This document shows positions 54,956 to 63,112 of a stretch of 64,000 nt of DNA, piece after piece. Within the stretch, counting starts at the first letter, position 1. Each line of letters opens with the position of its first letter. Source of the stretch: Spirochaetae bacterium HGW-Spirochaetae-1 (lineage in GTDB: Bacteria; Spirochaetota; UBA4802; UBA5550). The notes beneath the pieces are model-generated. The model searched no databases. It was not told the DNA's origin and saw nothing but the letters and a program-made list of their open reading frames with translations. Location: contig PGXY01000003.1 of the NCBI GenBank assembly GCA_002839375.1, forward strand, positions 467,863-531,862, given 5' to 3'. Both the position numbers and the translations under genes were made by a program.

Positions 54956-55204
54956 ATGGCGAAAAAAAAGGCTGACAAACAAGAAGAACTGAAATATGAA
55001 GAAGAACCGATCATCGGTGTGGTGAAGGTCAACGACAAGGGTCAGGTAATAATTCCCGCGGAAATCCGCAAAAAGCTGAATATTCAGCCCGGCGACCAGC
55101 TCATGGCCACTGTGAGCCGCGACGGCAAGGGCGTCATGCTCATGAAGATGGGGGTCTTTTACAATCTCTTCAGTCGGTATTATAATCCCGACATGGAAGA
55201 ATAA
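54956..55204 (+). CDS. AbrB/MazE/SpoVT-type DNA-binding protein
   Basis: An 82-residue swapped-hairpin transcription factor: GVVKVNDKGQVIIPAEIRKKLNIQPGDQL in outline (VNDKGQVIIPAEIRKKL, GDQL). Lysine-rich start. No toxin gene follows, so it is probably a regulator rather than an antitoxin. A possible promoter TTGACA lies at 54908. It ends 60 bases before the ArsR gene on the same strand and could belong to the hgc transcript or control it. Confidence 0.88.
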   Translation: MAKKKADKQEELKYEEEPIIGVVKVNDKGQVIIPAEIRKKLNIQPGDQLMATVSRDGKGVMLMKMGVFYNLFSRYYNPDMEE

Positions 55205-55228
55205 TTTACAGGAAAGTAAAAATAATTC

Positions 55229-55258
55229 TTGACTTTTATCGTATATTTACGATATACG
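55229..55258 (+). promoter_or_regulatory. ArsR promoter with embedded palindrome, apparently leaderless
   Basis: TTGACT (55229-55234) and TATACG (55253-55258) are 18 bases apart. A perfect palindrome, TATCGTA-TATT-TACGATA (55237-55254), fills the spacer. The ArsR ATG is only six bases beyond the -10 box, where transcription should begin. Self-repression by ArsR is the simplest reading, with hgcAB under the same control. Confidence 0.65.
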
Positions 55259-55264
55259 TTTGGT

Positions 55265-55612
55265 ATGGCACAAACAAAGAAAGAAATGTTTCAGGACAGG
55301 GAAATAGCCCTGGCTGAATTCGCCCGGGCCCTGGCCCACCCGGCACGCATCGCCATTCTGAAAACCCTGGCCTTGCGCAATACCTGCATCTGCGGTGAAA
55401 TCGTTGATGTTCTCCCCCTGGCCCAGTCCACGGTGTCCCAGCATCTTGGGGAGCTGAAAAAGGCCGGGCTCATCCATGGTGAAATCGAGGGACCGCGTTC
55501 CTGCTACTGTATCAACCATGACCGCCTCGGTGAGCTTGCCGAAATGTTCTCTAATCTTCTCGATGAACTGGGAGCGTCTGGAAAATCATCGTGCTGCGGA
55601 GATAAAAAATGA
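55265..55612 (+). CDS. ArsR-family metalloregulator of the hgcAB operon
   Basis: ATG 55265 gives 115 residues; the longer frame begins inside the promoter. The winged helix (about 15-95) has [49 protein letters not shown] in outline ([22 protein letters not shown]) and [11 protein letters not shown]. The CxC in CICG sits in the helix where ArsR/SmtB proteins bind arsenic or metals, and a CC pair ends the protein (SSCCGDKK). Its stop overlaps the hgcA start as ATGA. ArsR-like genes are known upstream of hgcAB in several mercury methylators. It may sense arsenic, mercury or another thiophilic metal. Confidence 0.9.
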   Translation: MAQTKKEMFQDREIALAEFARALAHPARIAILKTLALRNTCICGEIVDVLPLAQSTVSQHLGELKKAGLIHGEIEGPRSCYCINHDRLGELAEMFSNLLDELGASGKSSCCGDKK

Positions 55613-56787
55613 AAGATATTAAAATTACGGGCCACACACAGGGGATAAAAATATCACCGATAACTTCACCGGAATGTGGATGTTCTCCGGTGATTCCCGG
55701 CCCGGCAGGTGACGGAGCATCAACGTCAGAATCCCTCCCCGGTCAGGATTTCGTAACCGGCACATATGCATTCAATGGCCGCACCTTCCCGCAGGTTAAT
55801 GCCGCGTGGAAACGGGCCGATCACCTGGGACAGATACGCTCGCGCCTGGGGGCTTTCCGCATGAGCTATACAGTTTTGCCGGGCCTTTATGCCAAAGGAA
55901 CGCCCGACGGCAATTCACCGGTGCTTGTTTCCTGCAATTATAAACTAAGTTTTGATATCATACGTCGCGAGCTTGCAGACATTGATGCCTGGATACTGGT
56001 CCTGGACACGAAAGGCATCAACGTGTGGTGCGCCGCCGGCAAGGGAACCTTTGGCACCGCCGAGGTAATACACCGGATACAATCCACGGGCCTGATCGGT
56101 CTCGTGGATCATAAAAAAATAATACTTCCCCAACTGGGCGCTCCCGGTGTAAACGCCGCCGAGGTGCAGCGGCGCACGGGAATGCGGGTATATTTCGGCC
56201 CCGTGCGTGCCGGGGACATTCCGGCTTACCTCGAAAACAACATGCAGGCCGATGCCGGAATGAGGCGAATCACTTTCCCCATGAAAGACCGGTTTATTCT
56301 GACACCTATGGAAATCGTCCCGGCCGCCAGGCCCTTGTTGATTTTCATCATTGCGATCCTGTTTTTTTCCGGCCTGCAGCCCCGGGGCATACTTTTCCAC
56401 GACATGCTGACCCGTGGCATGCCCCTTGTTTTCCTTGGAGTGGCATCAGTACTGGCCGGAGCCTTCGTGACACCCGTATTGCTTCCATTTATCCCCTTCC
56501 GTTCTTTCGCTCTGAAGGGATGGCTCATGGGACTGGCCGTAACCGCGGCACTTGCATACACGGCACAGATGCACGGGGGAAGCATGCCTCTTCTCCTGGC
56601 CATGCTTATCTTCTTTCCTGCCGCGGCCTCATACCTGGCCCTGCAGTTCACCGGCGCCACGACCTACACGGGAATTTCCGGTGTAAAAAAGGAGCTGCAC
56701 TACGCTCTTCCCGTTTACAAGGGTGCGGCGATCCTTTCCGCCATGCTCCTGCTGGGAGATAAAATAATGCAATGGGGGATATTGTGA
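55609..56787 (+). CDS. hgcA: Mercury-methylating corrinoid protein HgcA
   Basis: HgcA transfers a methyl group from its corrinoid to Hg(II). The 392-residue protein has an N-terminal corrinoid-binding domain related to CdhD (about 45-235) and five membrane spans (about 250-390), the HgcA architecture. The diagnostic cap-helix motif is complete: [13 protein letters not shown] at residues 138-150, with Cys141 as the expected lower cobalt ligand. [12 protein letters not shown] and [14 protein letters not shown] also match the family. GGAG lies seven bases before the ATG. It overlaps arsR by four bases and hgcB by about four bases. Mercury methylation is anaerobic and known in Desulfobacterota, Firmicutes, Spirochaetota and others. 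Confidence 0.95.
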   Translation: MKDIKITGHTQGIKISPITSPECGCSPVIPGPAGDGASTSESLPGQDFVTGTYAFNGRTFPQVNAAWKRADHLGQIRSRLGAFRMSYTVLPGLYAKGTPDGNSPVLVSCNYKLSFDIIRRELADIDAWILVLDTKGINVWCAAGKGTFGTAEVIHRIQSTGLIGLVDHKKIILPQLGAPGVNAAEVQRRTGMRVYFGPVRAGDIPAYLENNMQADAGMRRITFPMKDRFILTPMEIVPAARPLLIFIIAILFFSGLQPRGILFHDMLTRGMPLVFLGVASVLAGAFVTPVLLPFIPFRSFALKGWLMGLAVTAALAYTAQMHGGSMPLLLAMLIFFPAAASYLALQFTGATTYTGISGVKKELHYALPVYKGAAILSAMLLLGDKIMQWGIL

Positions 56788-57074
56788 AATACCTGAAGAA
56801 CGTCACCACGTTGAAATACAACGAAGATAAATGCACGGGCTGCCGCCGCTGCACCGAGGTGTGCCCCCACGCTGTTTTTGTCATGGAGGATAAAAAGGCC
56901 CGCCTCACCGACGCCGATGCCTGCATGGAATGCGGGGCCTGCGCTATAAACTGCGCATTCGGGGCCATCACCGTTTCGGCCGGCGTGGGATGCGCCGCGG
57001 CCATCATCCACAGCATGATCTACGGCGGAGAACCCACCTGCGACTGTTCCGGGCCGGGACAGAGCTGCTGTTGA
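56784..57074 (+). CDS. hgcB: Mercury-methylation ferredoxin HgcB
   Basis: HgcB is a 2[4Fe-4S] ferredoxin that donates electrons to HgcA. I prefer GTG 56784, with GGGGG five bases upstream and a GTGA overlap with the hgcA stop; ATG 56772 is the alternative. The first cluster motif is CTGCRRCTEVCPHAVF and the second CMECGACAINC. A further cysteine (GVGCAAA) and a C-terminal cysteine-rich tail (CDCSGPGQSCC) are present; paired C-terminal cysteines are a known HgcB feature thought to bind mercury. Together with hgcA it predicts methylmercury formation. Confidence 0.93.
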   Translation: MKYLKNVTTLKYNEDKCTGCRRCTEVCPHAVFVMEDKKARLTDADACMECGACAINCAFGAITVSAGVGCAAAIIHSMIYGGEPTCDCSGPGQSCC

Positions 57075-57176
57075 TTTCAGATATATAGAAAAAGCGATTG
57101 CATTAATACCGAGAATGTATAAAATATATCCGGAAATTTAATTTCTCACACAGTCATCGGAATTCAGGATACCATT

Positions 57177-57371
57177 ATGAAAAAAATCGAACCTGTTGTA
57201 AAGAAATGCTCATTTGATGAGGATGATGACAAAAAGGACCTGCAGTACTGGCTCAGAAGGTCGACGGAAGAAAGGATCGAAGCAATGAGTCATCTGCGGG
57301 AACATCATTTTATGGTAATGGGCCTTGCAGAGCCGCCGAGAATTGAAAAGATTGTTACAAAACGGCCATAA
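57177..57371 (+). CDS. Small acidic/basic partner protein of nucleotidyltransferase
   Basis: A 64-residue protein with DLQYWLRRSTEERIEAMSHLREHH, cited DLQYWLRRSTEERIEAM, a helical pattern common in short proteins paired with MNT-type nucleotidyltransferases. It ends two bases before the next gene. It may be the antitoxin of a pair; this is inference from layout only. Confidence 0.75.
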   Translation: MKKIEPVVKKCSFDEDDDKKDLQYWLRRSTEERIEAMSHLREHHFMVMGLAEPPRIEKIVTKRP

Positions 57372-57373
57372 CC

Positions 57374-57811
57374 ATGCATGATGATTTTCTGGAATTCATA
57401 TCGCTCCTGTCAAAAAACAATGCAGACTTTGTCATTGTCGGGGCCCATGCCCTGGGATTTCACGGCATACCGCGCTACACCGGAGACATCGACCTGCTGA
57501 TATATCCATCGAGAGAAAACGCGCAAAAAGTTCTGACAACCGTAAGGGACTTTTTTGGATCAGATCTGGGACTGACGGAAAAAGACCTTTCCGATAATGA
57601 TACTATCCAGTTTGGCAGGCCGCCCGTAAGAATCGACGTTCTGAAAAAAATTACGGGAGTGACTATTGATGAGATATGGAGCACCAGGGTGAAAGGCACC
57701 TTCGGAAAAATTGAGGTGTTCTATATCAGCAGGGACATGATGATAAAAAATAAAAAAGCAACGGGCCGGGATAAAGACGCCCTTGACGTGAAGCTTCTCG
57801 GAGAATCCTGA
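57374..57811 (+). CDS. Nucleotidyltransferase (MNT/AbiEii-like), putative toxin-antitoxin member
   Basis: A 145-residue protein of the DNA polymerase beta-like superfamily: VIVGAHALGFHGIPRYTGDIDLLI in outline (VGAHALGFHG, YTGDIDLL), where the D-x-D acidic pair binds metal, and GRPPVRIDVL with the third acid. C-terminal KATGRDKDALDVKLL is typical of the DUF6036/AbiEii group. It begins two bases after the small partner gene with no separate ribosome site. Members act as toxins by adding nucleotides to tRNA or as antitoxins; the activity here is unknown. Confidence 0.85.
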   Translation: MHDDFLEFISLLSKNNADFVIVGAHALGFHGIPRYTGDIDLLIYPSRENAQKVLTTVRDFFGSDLGLTEKDLSDNDTIQFGRPPVRIDVLKKITGVTIDEIWSTRVKGTFGKIEVFYISRDMMIKNKKATGRDKDALDVKLLGES

Positions 57812-57862
57812 AGAGGTCTGGAGAGCCACAACCTCCAATCTAGTACAGATGTTTCATTTAAT

Positions 57863-58735
57863 TCAGGAAACCGGGCTCTCGAGAATGGAACGGATCGTCC
57901 AGTCTTCACGGCACCTCAGGCTATTGCCGAAGCGGGCATACAAGACCTCGGGCCTGCCGAAAACCCGCAGCCCTATTTCAGCCTCACTGGTCAAGCCCAA
58001 GGCAATGTGGCTGTTCACTGAGTCGATGACCTCCTGCATACCCCTGATCCTTTCACTGATAAGACCTGCAGCATCACTTACGATACCATGGTGGGCGGAA
58101 ACAAAACGGGTGCCGCCCTTCGCGTAACGGAACAGCTTCTTCAGGCTTTCCTGTTCCGTAATGTAATCCTCCCCGGCAGTGACATATCTTTTCCGCACCG
58201 GCAGGGGGATCGCGTCGCCGGAATAAATGATGTCATCGGGCATGATGCGAAAGGATACGTGGCCGGGAGAATGGCCCGGGGTCTCAATGACTTCGATGTT
58301 CCTTCCCCGGTCGGTCGTATAGATGGGCCGGTCTATGGACCGATATGTGAACATTTCGGGCCGTCCCCACACAAGGTCCATGAGCGGTGAGACGAAGCTG
58401 AAGTCTTCCACTTCTTCAGGGGAAAATATTTTTGCCTTAAGCACTTTCTGTACAAGATGATTCTTCCCGCAGTGATCCTCGTGCAGGTGCGTATTGAGGA
58501 TATTCCATTCCCGTTGCCTGTCAAGACGCTTCAGGTATTGATAAAAGTCTCCACTACTCGAATTAGGGTTTCCCGTGTCTATGAAGAAGTTATCAACCTG
58601 GAGAAAACAACCTTCAATATGCCAGAGACCGAAAAGGGAACCGGCATAGCGGAAAAGAGTGATGTTATGCATGGTTTCGAGTGTTTCAATGGAGAGGAAT
58701 CGCTCTCTCAGTTTGAGTCCTTTACGAGGCTTCAT
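57863..58735 (-). CDS. MBL-fold metallo-hydrolase
   Basis: A 290-residue metallo-beta-lactamase-fold enzyme with NTHLHEDHCG (HxHxDH), ETPGHSPGHVSF, YSGDAIPL and SAHHGIV, which supply the dinuclear metal site. Hydrolysis of thioesters or other esters is usual; the substrate is not clear. ATG 58735 is used; the frame extends only six bases further. It is convergent with the nucleotidyltransferase pair. Confidence 0.88.
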   Translation of the reverse strand: MKPRKGLKLRERFLSIETLETMHNITLFRYAGSLFGLWHIEGCFLQVDNFFIDTGNPNSSSGDFYQYLKRLDRQREWNILNTHLHEDHCGKNHLVQKVLKAKIFSPEEVEDFSFVSPLMDLVWGRPEMFTYRSIDRPIYTTDRGRNIEVIETPGHSPGHVSFRIMPDDIIYSGDAIPLPVRKRYVTAGEDYITEQESLKKLFRYAKGGTRFVSAHHGIVSDAAGLISERIRGMQEVIDSVNSHIALGLTSEAEIGLRVFGRPEVLYARFGNSLRCREDWTIRSILESPVS

Positions 58736-59006
58736 AATCAACGCTCTTTAAACAAAAATATGATATTGCTTTTATCCAGTCGAAGGAAACGAGTTCCTTC
58801 CGCCATTGAATAAAATTTATAGAAGTCTTCCTGTCCGGGTATATTTTTGTCAATAATTTAATATACTCACCGCCGGTATAAAAAACCCGGCCTCAGCCCT
58901 CTATGAATTATTCCAGGGAAGCCGGATTATCCCTTGACATTCACGGAATAAAATATATTAATCACACCGGTCTTCCGACCCGCTGATAAATTTAACAGGT
59001 TACTAA

Positions 59007-59225
59007 ATGAATTCAGAAATACTGAGAGAACTGGTTACAATGCGGATGCCTTTCGGTAAATATAAGGATAGGTTACTCTGTGACCTTCCTGAAAATTATG
59101 TAGTCTGGTTTCATAGCAAAGGTTTTCCCGAAGGCAAATTGGGTATGCTGCTCTCTACGCTCTACGAAATTCAGCTTAACGGGCTTGAGTACCTGATCGA
59201 AGGAATCAGAAAGGAAATTCTCTAA
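59007..59225 (+). CDS. DUF3820 family small protein
   Basis: The 72-residue protein matches DUF3820: MRMPFGKYKDRLLCDLPENYVVWF in outline (MPFGKYKDRLL, LPENYVVWF) and a helical C-terminus. Family members are associated with exonuclease-like or regulatory proteins, with no settled function. AGG precedes the ATG weakly. The secreted-protein gene follows 22 bases later. Confidence 0.85.
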   Translation: MNSEILRELVTMRMPFGKYKDRLLCDLPENYVVWFHSKGFPEGKLGMLLSTLYEIQLNGLEYLIEGIRKEIL

Positions 59226-59247
59226 CTATTATCAAAGGAGAGGTGTT

Positions 59248-60447
59248 ATGATTAGAAGAATCAATTATTACACAGTGATTGCCGCTGTTCTTGCCGGCAT
59301 GTTTATGTTTGCTACTGCAGAGATTGTCGCCCAGACGAAAGTCCCGGGAGGCGTGACGAGCCGTATTAAAAAGATCAACACCTATCTCGATAATACCGAA
59401 TCCCGACTGAAGTCTGGCTCGTCCAACATGAATGATCTTGACCGCGCCAAAGAAGAACTGGCGACAATAAAGAAATCCTATCCTGATTTTGCGTCACATA
59501 AGGACGTGATCGCCGCGGAAAACCGGATTTCACAAGTAGAGAAGTCCGTTAAAGCCGCTCAATCAGGCAAACAGGAAAAACGCCTCGAGCAGGAGAAAGA
59601 CACTGCCGCCAAGGACAGGATCTACGAGGATTGGGCCGGCCGACTGTCGCAATACAAGGCCGATTCCAATCCGGGCTCGAAGGGAATTTTCGGCATTCCC
59701 ACCGATGACATCGAGAGCCTTCTTGCAACCAACAAGTATTACGAGGAAGCAAAGTCCCTTTACGCCGAATTTCTAAAAACCGGGATTGACAAAGACGCTC
59801 ATTTCAAGCTCCGCCAGGCTGAATATGATATTAAAGTTTCCATATTGAATTATGAAGCAAGCAGAGATCGCATTCCCGCTCTGGCGAGCGAGAAACTGGA
59901 GGAGGGGATAAAATGGATGAAAGAGCGGAAGGGGGAAGCCAGGCCCCAGTCGCTGGAACGCAACCAGCGGAACAACATCGACCTGTATGTCAGTAATGCC
60001 AACAGGCTCTTTCCCAATACCGACAGGGTCAATAAACTGAATGCCCGCAAGGCCGAGCTGGACAAAATGCTTGAAGATGCCGATAAAAGCATTCTTGAGA
60101 ACCGCAGGATGAAGCCCGCGCAATACAGGGGCAGTGATTCAGGGGAATTAACGAATATGGCCAAATCCATTGTGCTCAAAGCCAATCCGGGAGCCTCCAT
60201 TCTGAAGGTGAATGTCACGAGCAAGGAATGGACCCGCGAAAGCGTGGTGGAATGGACTGACTCTACCCGCAGCGCCCTTCAAGGCCGCATCACTGATGGC
60301 ATCTATGCGCAGGTATCGGCCAAAATCGGCAGTGAATGCTTTCTCTTCACCTTGTTTCTGAATAAGAATACCATAGGCGGAAAACAAAAGCCGCTCACGG
60401 GGCACGTAATGTACAAAGAAAGAATTCTCGAGAAGAACGCACGTTAG
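59248..60447 (+). CDS. Periplasmic hypothetical protein with helical repeats
   Basis: AGGAGAGG before ATG 59248. The signal peptide (MIRRINYYTVIAAVLAGMFMF, cleavage after IVAQ or similar) precedes about 250 residues of lysine/glutamate-rich helix (coiled-coil and TPR-like spacing) and a C-terminal domain of about 100 residues (SKEWTRESVVEWTDSTRSA, KIGSECFLFTLFLNKNTIGG) rich in beta strands. I do not recognise the family. It is separated from the convergent peroxiredoxin gene by a strong hairpin. Confidence 0.7.
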   Translation: MIRRINYYTVIAAVLAGMFMFATAEIVAQTKVPGGVTSRIKKINTYLDNTESRLKSGSSNMNDLDRAKEELATIKKSYPDFASHKDVIAAENRISQVEKSVKAAQSGKQEKRLEQEKDTAAKDRIYEDWAGRLSQYKADSNPGSKGIFGIPTDDIESLLATNKYYEEAKSLYAEFLKTGIDKDAHFKLRQAEYDIKVSILNYEASRDRIPALASEKLEEGIKWMKERKGEARPQSLERNQRNNIDLYVSNANRLFPNTDRVNKLNARKAELDKMLEDADKSILENRRMKPAQYRGSDSGELTNMAKSIVLKANPGASILKVNVTSKEWTRESVVEWTDSTRSALQGRITDGIYAQVSAKIGSECFLFTLFLNKNTIGGKQKPLTGHVMYKERILEKNAR

Positions 60448-60503
60448 CCAGGCAGGGGTATATTGCAAAAAAAGGCGTGCACCCGTTCCTGGCGCACCGA
60501 AAA

Positions 60504-60526
60504 GGGGTGCCCCGTCGGGACACCCC
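60504..60526 (-). terminator. Rho-independent terminator of peroxiredoxin gene
   Basis: A stem of GGGGTG-C-CCCG paired with CGGG-A-CACCCC around a single base. On the minus strand it is followed by TTTT, 12 bases beyond the peroxiredoxin stop. It may also act on the convergent gene at 59248. Confidence 0.75.
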
Positions 60527-60537
60527 CGTCATCTATC

Positions 60538-61263
60538 TCAATCAAAAGCCTGCTTGGTCTTCCAGACCTCCCAGACTTTCCCCACCAGGTCCGGTCCCGG
60601 TTTCAGGGTTGCCTTACCGGGCTTCCAGCCCGAGGGCGTGGCCTCGGTGCCCTTGCTGTTTCTCACAAGCTGAAAGGCCTGCACCTGCCGCAGCGATTCA
60701 GAAACATTTCGTCCAACGGGAGGAGTCAGCACCTCGTATGCCTGCACGACACCGTCGGGATCAATGATAAATCGGCCCCGCGTCTCGATGCCGGCATTGG
60801 CGTCATAGATGCCGAAAACAGTACCGACCCTGCCGCCGCCGTCGGAGAGCATGGGAAAGGGGATGCCGCCATCCACCATCTTTGAAAGCTCATGGTCGTT
60901 CCACATTTTATGAACAAAAACACTATCAACACTGCAGGAGAGAACTTCAACACCCAGTTTCTGGAATTCGGAATATTTTTCGGCAACTGCCGAAACTTCT
61001 GTTGCTCAAACGAAGGTAAAATCGCCGGGATAAAAGCAGAGGAGTACCCATTTCCCCAGGTATTCTGAAAGTTTAATATTGACGAATTTTCCCTTCAAAT
61101 ATGCAGGGGCGGTAAAATCAGGTGCTTTCTGGCCCACCATTATCATGCTCGTGTCCTCCTTTTTTGTGATTTTTTCTTCCTGGCCGTTCAGGATCGGTTT
61201 GGCCTCTTCTCCCACGGGACCTCCCGTGGGCCTGGCACAGCCCGCTTTGAATTCTTCAGGCAT
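60538..61263 (-). CDS. Peroxiredoxin, probable selenoprotein (TGA at catalytic position)
   Basis: AAGGAGG precedes ATG 61263. The frame of 241 residues has one internal TGA (61006-61008) at residue 86, exactly where peroxiredoxins have the peroxidatic cysteine: [18 protein letters not shown]. Reading continues in frame through [16 protein letters not shown] and [11 protein letters not shown] to a full-length AhpC/Prx C-terminus, with no other stop. A hairpin with an AGUU loop follows the TGA (60978-60995). The usual resolving-cysteine site near the C-terminus reads ATPSGWKPG, without Cys. So I read it as a selenocysteine peroxiredoxin reducing peroxides. A sequencing error or a decayed gene is the alternative; perfect conservation downstream argues against decay. 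Confidence 0.85.
60978..60995 (-). promoter_or_regulatory. SECIS-like hairpin downstream of in-frame TGA
   Basis: In the transcript, UUUCGGC-AGUU-GCCGAAA forms a perfect 7-bp stem beginning 11 bases after the UGA. The loop has G in its second position, 19 bases from the UGA. This meets the bacterial SECIS rule of a loop G among the first two loop bases about 16-37 bases downstream. Confidence 0.7.
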
Positions 61264-61353
61264 TCCGGACCTCCTTTTTGTAATGTTTATATTCATGAGT
61301 TAACACCATATCTTATCCAATTCAAACTTTTATCGTTAAAACCATAAAAAAGA

Positions 61354-61376
61354 TATAAGGGAACCTCTAAAAATTA
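61354..61376. repeat. Single end of the MITE-like element
   Basis: This 23-base stretch, containing GGGAACCTCTAAAAATTA, is identical to the inverted right end and flank of the element at 16271-16348. No second inverted end is seen nearby, so it is a solo end or a decayed copy, between the peroxiredoxin and FAH genes. Confidence 0.65.
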
Positions 61377-61421
61377 AATTTTAGCATAGCCCTTCCAGCT
61401 CAACCTGATACAGAGACACCA

Positions 61422-62477
61422 TCAATGACGTTTCTGCGTCTGACTATAAAAGCATTCCAGTTCCTGCCTGTGGGTCCAGCGTGAATTCTGCAGCACGCCG
61501 ATATCGGCCGGGATATACTGCGTCAGGGTCCCCAGCTTATCGAAGGTTATATCAATCCGGTCGCCGGGCCAGAGCCACCGGTCATTATCCAGGCCGCAGC
61601 ATCCCGGAACGGTCCCCATGCCGATTACCGTTCCCGCCCGCAGAGTAAAAACACCCTCGAGAAAGCGGATAATATCGCCGGGAGCGGCCGCATACTCAGC
61701 CGTGGTGCCCTTCCATACATAGCGTTCACCCACGCTGACCGTGACGGCCAGCGACAGGGGATAGCCCGCCTCATCGGGCGTCACCAGCACGGGTCCCAGG
61801 CCATTGCCCCGGGCAAAGTCCTTGCTCCGCGCCAGGCCAAGGCCGATCATTTCGGGAAACTGCACATCGCGGGCTGAAAAATCATTAAGGATGCAGTATC
61901 CCGCCACAACATTTTCCGGGCTCTGTCCCCTCACATTGCTTTTGCCCGTGACAAAGGCCAGTTCGGGCTCGATATCGAGATACGAGGTATATGACGGCCA
62001 GTGCGTCGTTTCTCCATGACCGATCAATTCATTGTGATTTCCCTTGTAGTAAAGCAGCCTGTTTGTATCGATTTTTTTCAGCCTTCGGCGCACAACGCTC
62101 CAGGCTATATAATTCACAGGCCAGGGCAGTTCATGCCTGAACAGAGTACAGGCCGAATTGATGAGGTGGCGCGGCGACAGGCCGAAGTCCAGGAGCGCCG
62201 CCGGTTTCGGCACGGGAGGCAGAATCATTACCCTGTCCGGATCCAGTCCCCTCAGCGAGGATACGTGATTTTTGCCGGTCAGTATTTTATCCTGGAGCTC
62301 CAGGGCCAGGTGATAACTCGCGGGGAGGTCTTCCAGGTATGCATCAATACTTTCCAGGCAGGTATGCCTGTGCTTGAAATGCTTCATCAGGGAATTAAAA
62401 GAATATATTTTCTCATTGAGAACCAGACCAAATTGGTTAACAGCTGACTTTTCGGTTCTAAAGGTGACCAGCTTCAT
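61422..62477 (-). CDS. Fumarylacetoacetate hydrolase (FAH) family protein
   Basis: ATG 62477 follows a GAAGG site and overlaps the upstream stop by four bases, giving 351 residues; the longer frame is rejected. FAH-domain motifs: DIEPELAFVTGK (metal-binding E-x-E), ILNDFSARDVQFPEM, KDFARGNGLGPVLVTPDE in part, and a late GMGTVPGC and WLWPGDRIDITFDKLGTLTQYI region in part. Family members hydrolyse or decarboxylate beta-diketo acids and acylpyruvates. The size with an N-terminal extension (about 110 residues) is typical of FAH-like hydrolases. The substrate is unknown. Confidence 0.87.
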   Translation of the reverse strand: MKLVTFRTEKSAVNQFGLVLNEKIYSFNSLMKHFKHRHTCLESIDAYLEDLPASYHLALELQDKILTGKNHVSSLRGLDPDRVMILPPVPKPAALLDFGLSPRHLINSACTLFRHELPWPVNYIAWSVVRRRLKKIDTNRLLYYKGNHNELIGHGETTHWPSYTSYLDIEPELAFVTGKSNVRGQSPENVVAGYCILNDFSARDVQFPEMIGLGLARSKDFARGNGLGPVLVTPDEAGYPLSLAVTVSVGERYVWKGTTAEYAAAPGDIIRFLEGVFTLRAGTVIGMGTVPGCCGLDNDRWLWPGDRIDITFDKLGTLTQYIPADIGVLQNSRWTHRQELECFYSQTQKRH

Positions 62478-63022
62478 TGCAGAGTACCTTCTATTATTTT
62501 TTTCTTCGCCAGGCCCATCACGATCAATACAATTGCCCCGACCAGGACAAGAAAGGCCATTGCCCATTTCATTGTGGTGCAGATACCGCTGAATAATACC
62601 GTTCCTGCACTGATTTCTGCGGGATTGTGTATCAGGTACAGGTGCATGCTGTTTTCGATTAAATCCATGAGTCCAGCCGCAAAAGGCAGCAGCACCAAAA
62701 GGTTAAATTTTTTGTCCAGGCCGTTCATAACCAGACCCCGGGAAAGGAGGGCCGAGAGAAAGAGACTGTATATTACGGGATGAAAGTAATCAAGATAAAA
62801 GTGTTTCAGGTATAATGCCATGAGGCCGCTTTTTTCCCACGACTGAATTATGCCGCGGAAAGTTTCCCCGGAAAAGGTTGTCTGTACCCTGAGCATATCA
62901 TGGCCCAGGGGAGATACAATGACGGCAATTAGCGTCTGCACGACAAGGTAGATAATGGCCAGGACTATGATAACCGGAGTGCGACTCATAAAAACTACAA
63001 AGGAATTTATTTTTTTTCTCAT
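62474..63022 (-). CDS. Membrane protein, about five spans, unknown function
   Basis: The 182-residue protein has hydrophobic spans at about 13-37, 80-92, 107-120 and 145-170 (VIIVLAIIYLVVQTLIAVIV, ALVLVG-type end). AGG precedes ATG 63022. It overlaps the FAH gene by four bases (ATGA), so they are cotranscribed. No motif identifies a role. Confidence 0.78.
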   Translation of the reverse strand: MRKKINSFVVFMSRTPVIIVLAIIYLVVQTLIAVIVSPLGHDMLRVQTTFSGETFRGIIQSWEKSGLMALYLKHFYLDYFHPVIYSLFLSALLSRGLVMNGLDKKFNLLVLLPFAAGLMDLIENSMHLYLIHNPAEISAGTVLFSGICTTMKWAMAFLVLVGAIVLIVMGLAKKKIIEGTLQ

Positions 63023-63112
63023 TTCAGATACCTGCTTTACGGATTATGATGAGTGTTTCCCCTGGAATCACTGGATATAATGACGTTTGAGCCGCACAAG
63101 CCGGACTCTGTT

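Noticed and set aside
57849-58127. Plus-strand open frames opposite the MBL hydrolase
   Set aside because: They are antisense to a gene with all metal-binding motifs.
58742-59006. Structured RNA with CCGGC/GCCGG arms
   Set aside because: The stem is short and interrupted; no family could be named.
61006-61008. Stop codon splitting two peroxiredoxin fragments, read as a pseudogene
   Set aside because: The frame is unbroken, conservation continues on both sides, and TGA falls exactly on the catalytic residue with a hairpin at the right distance.
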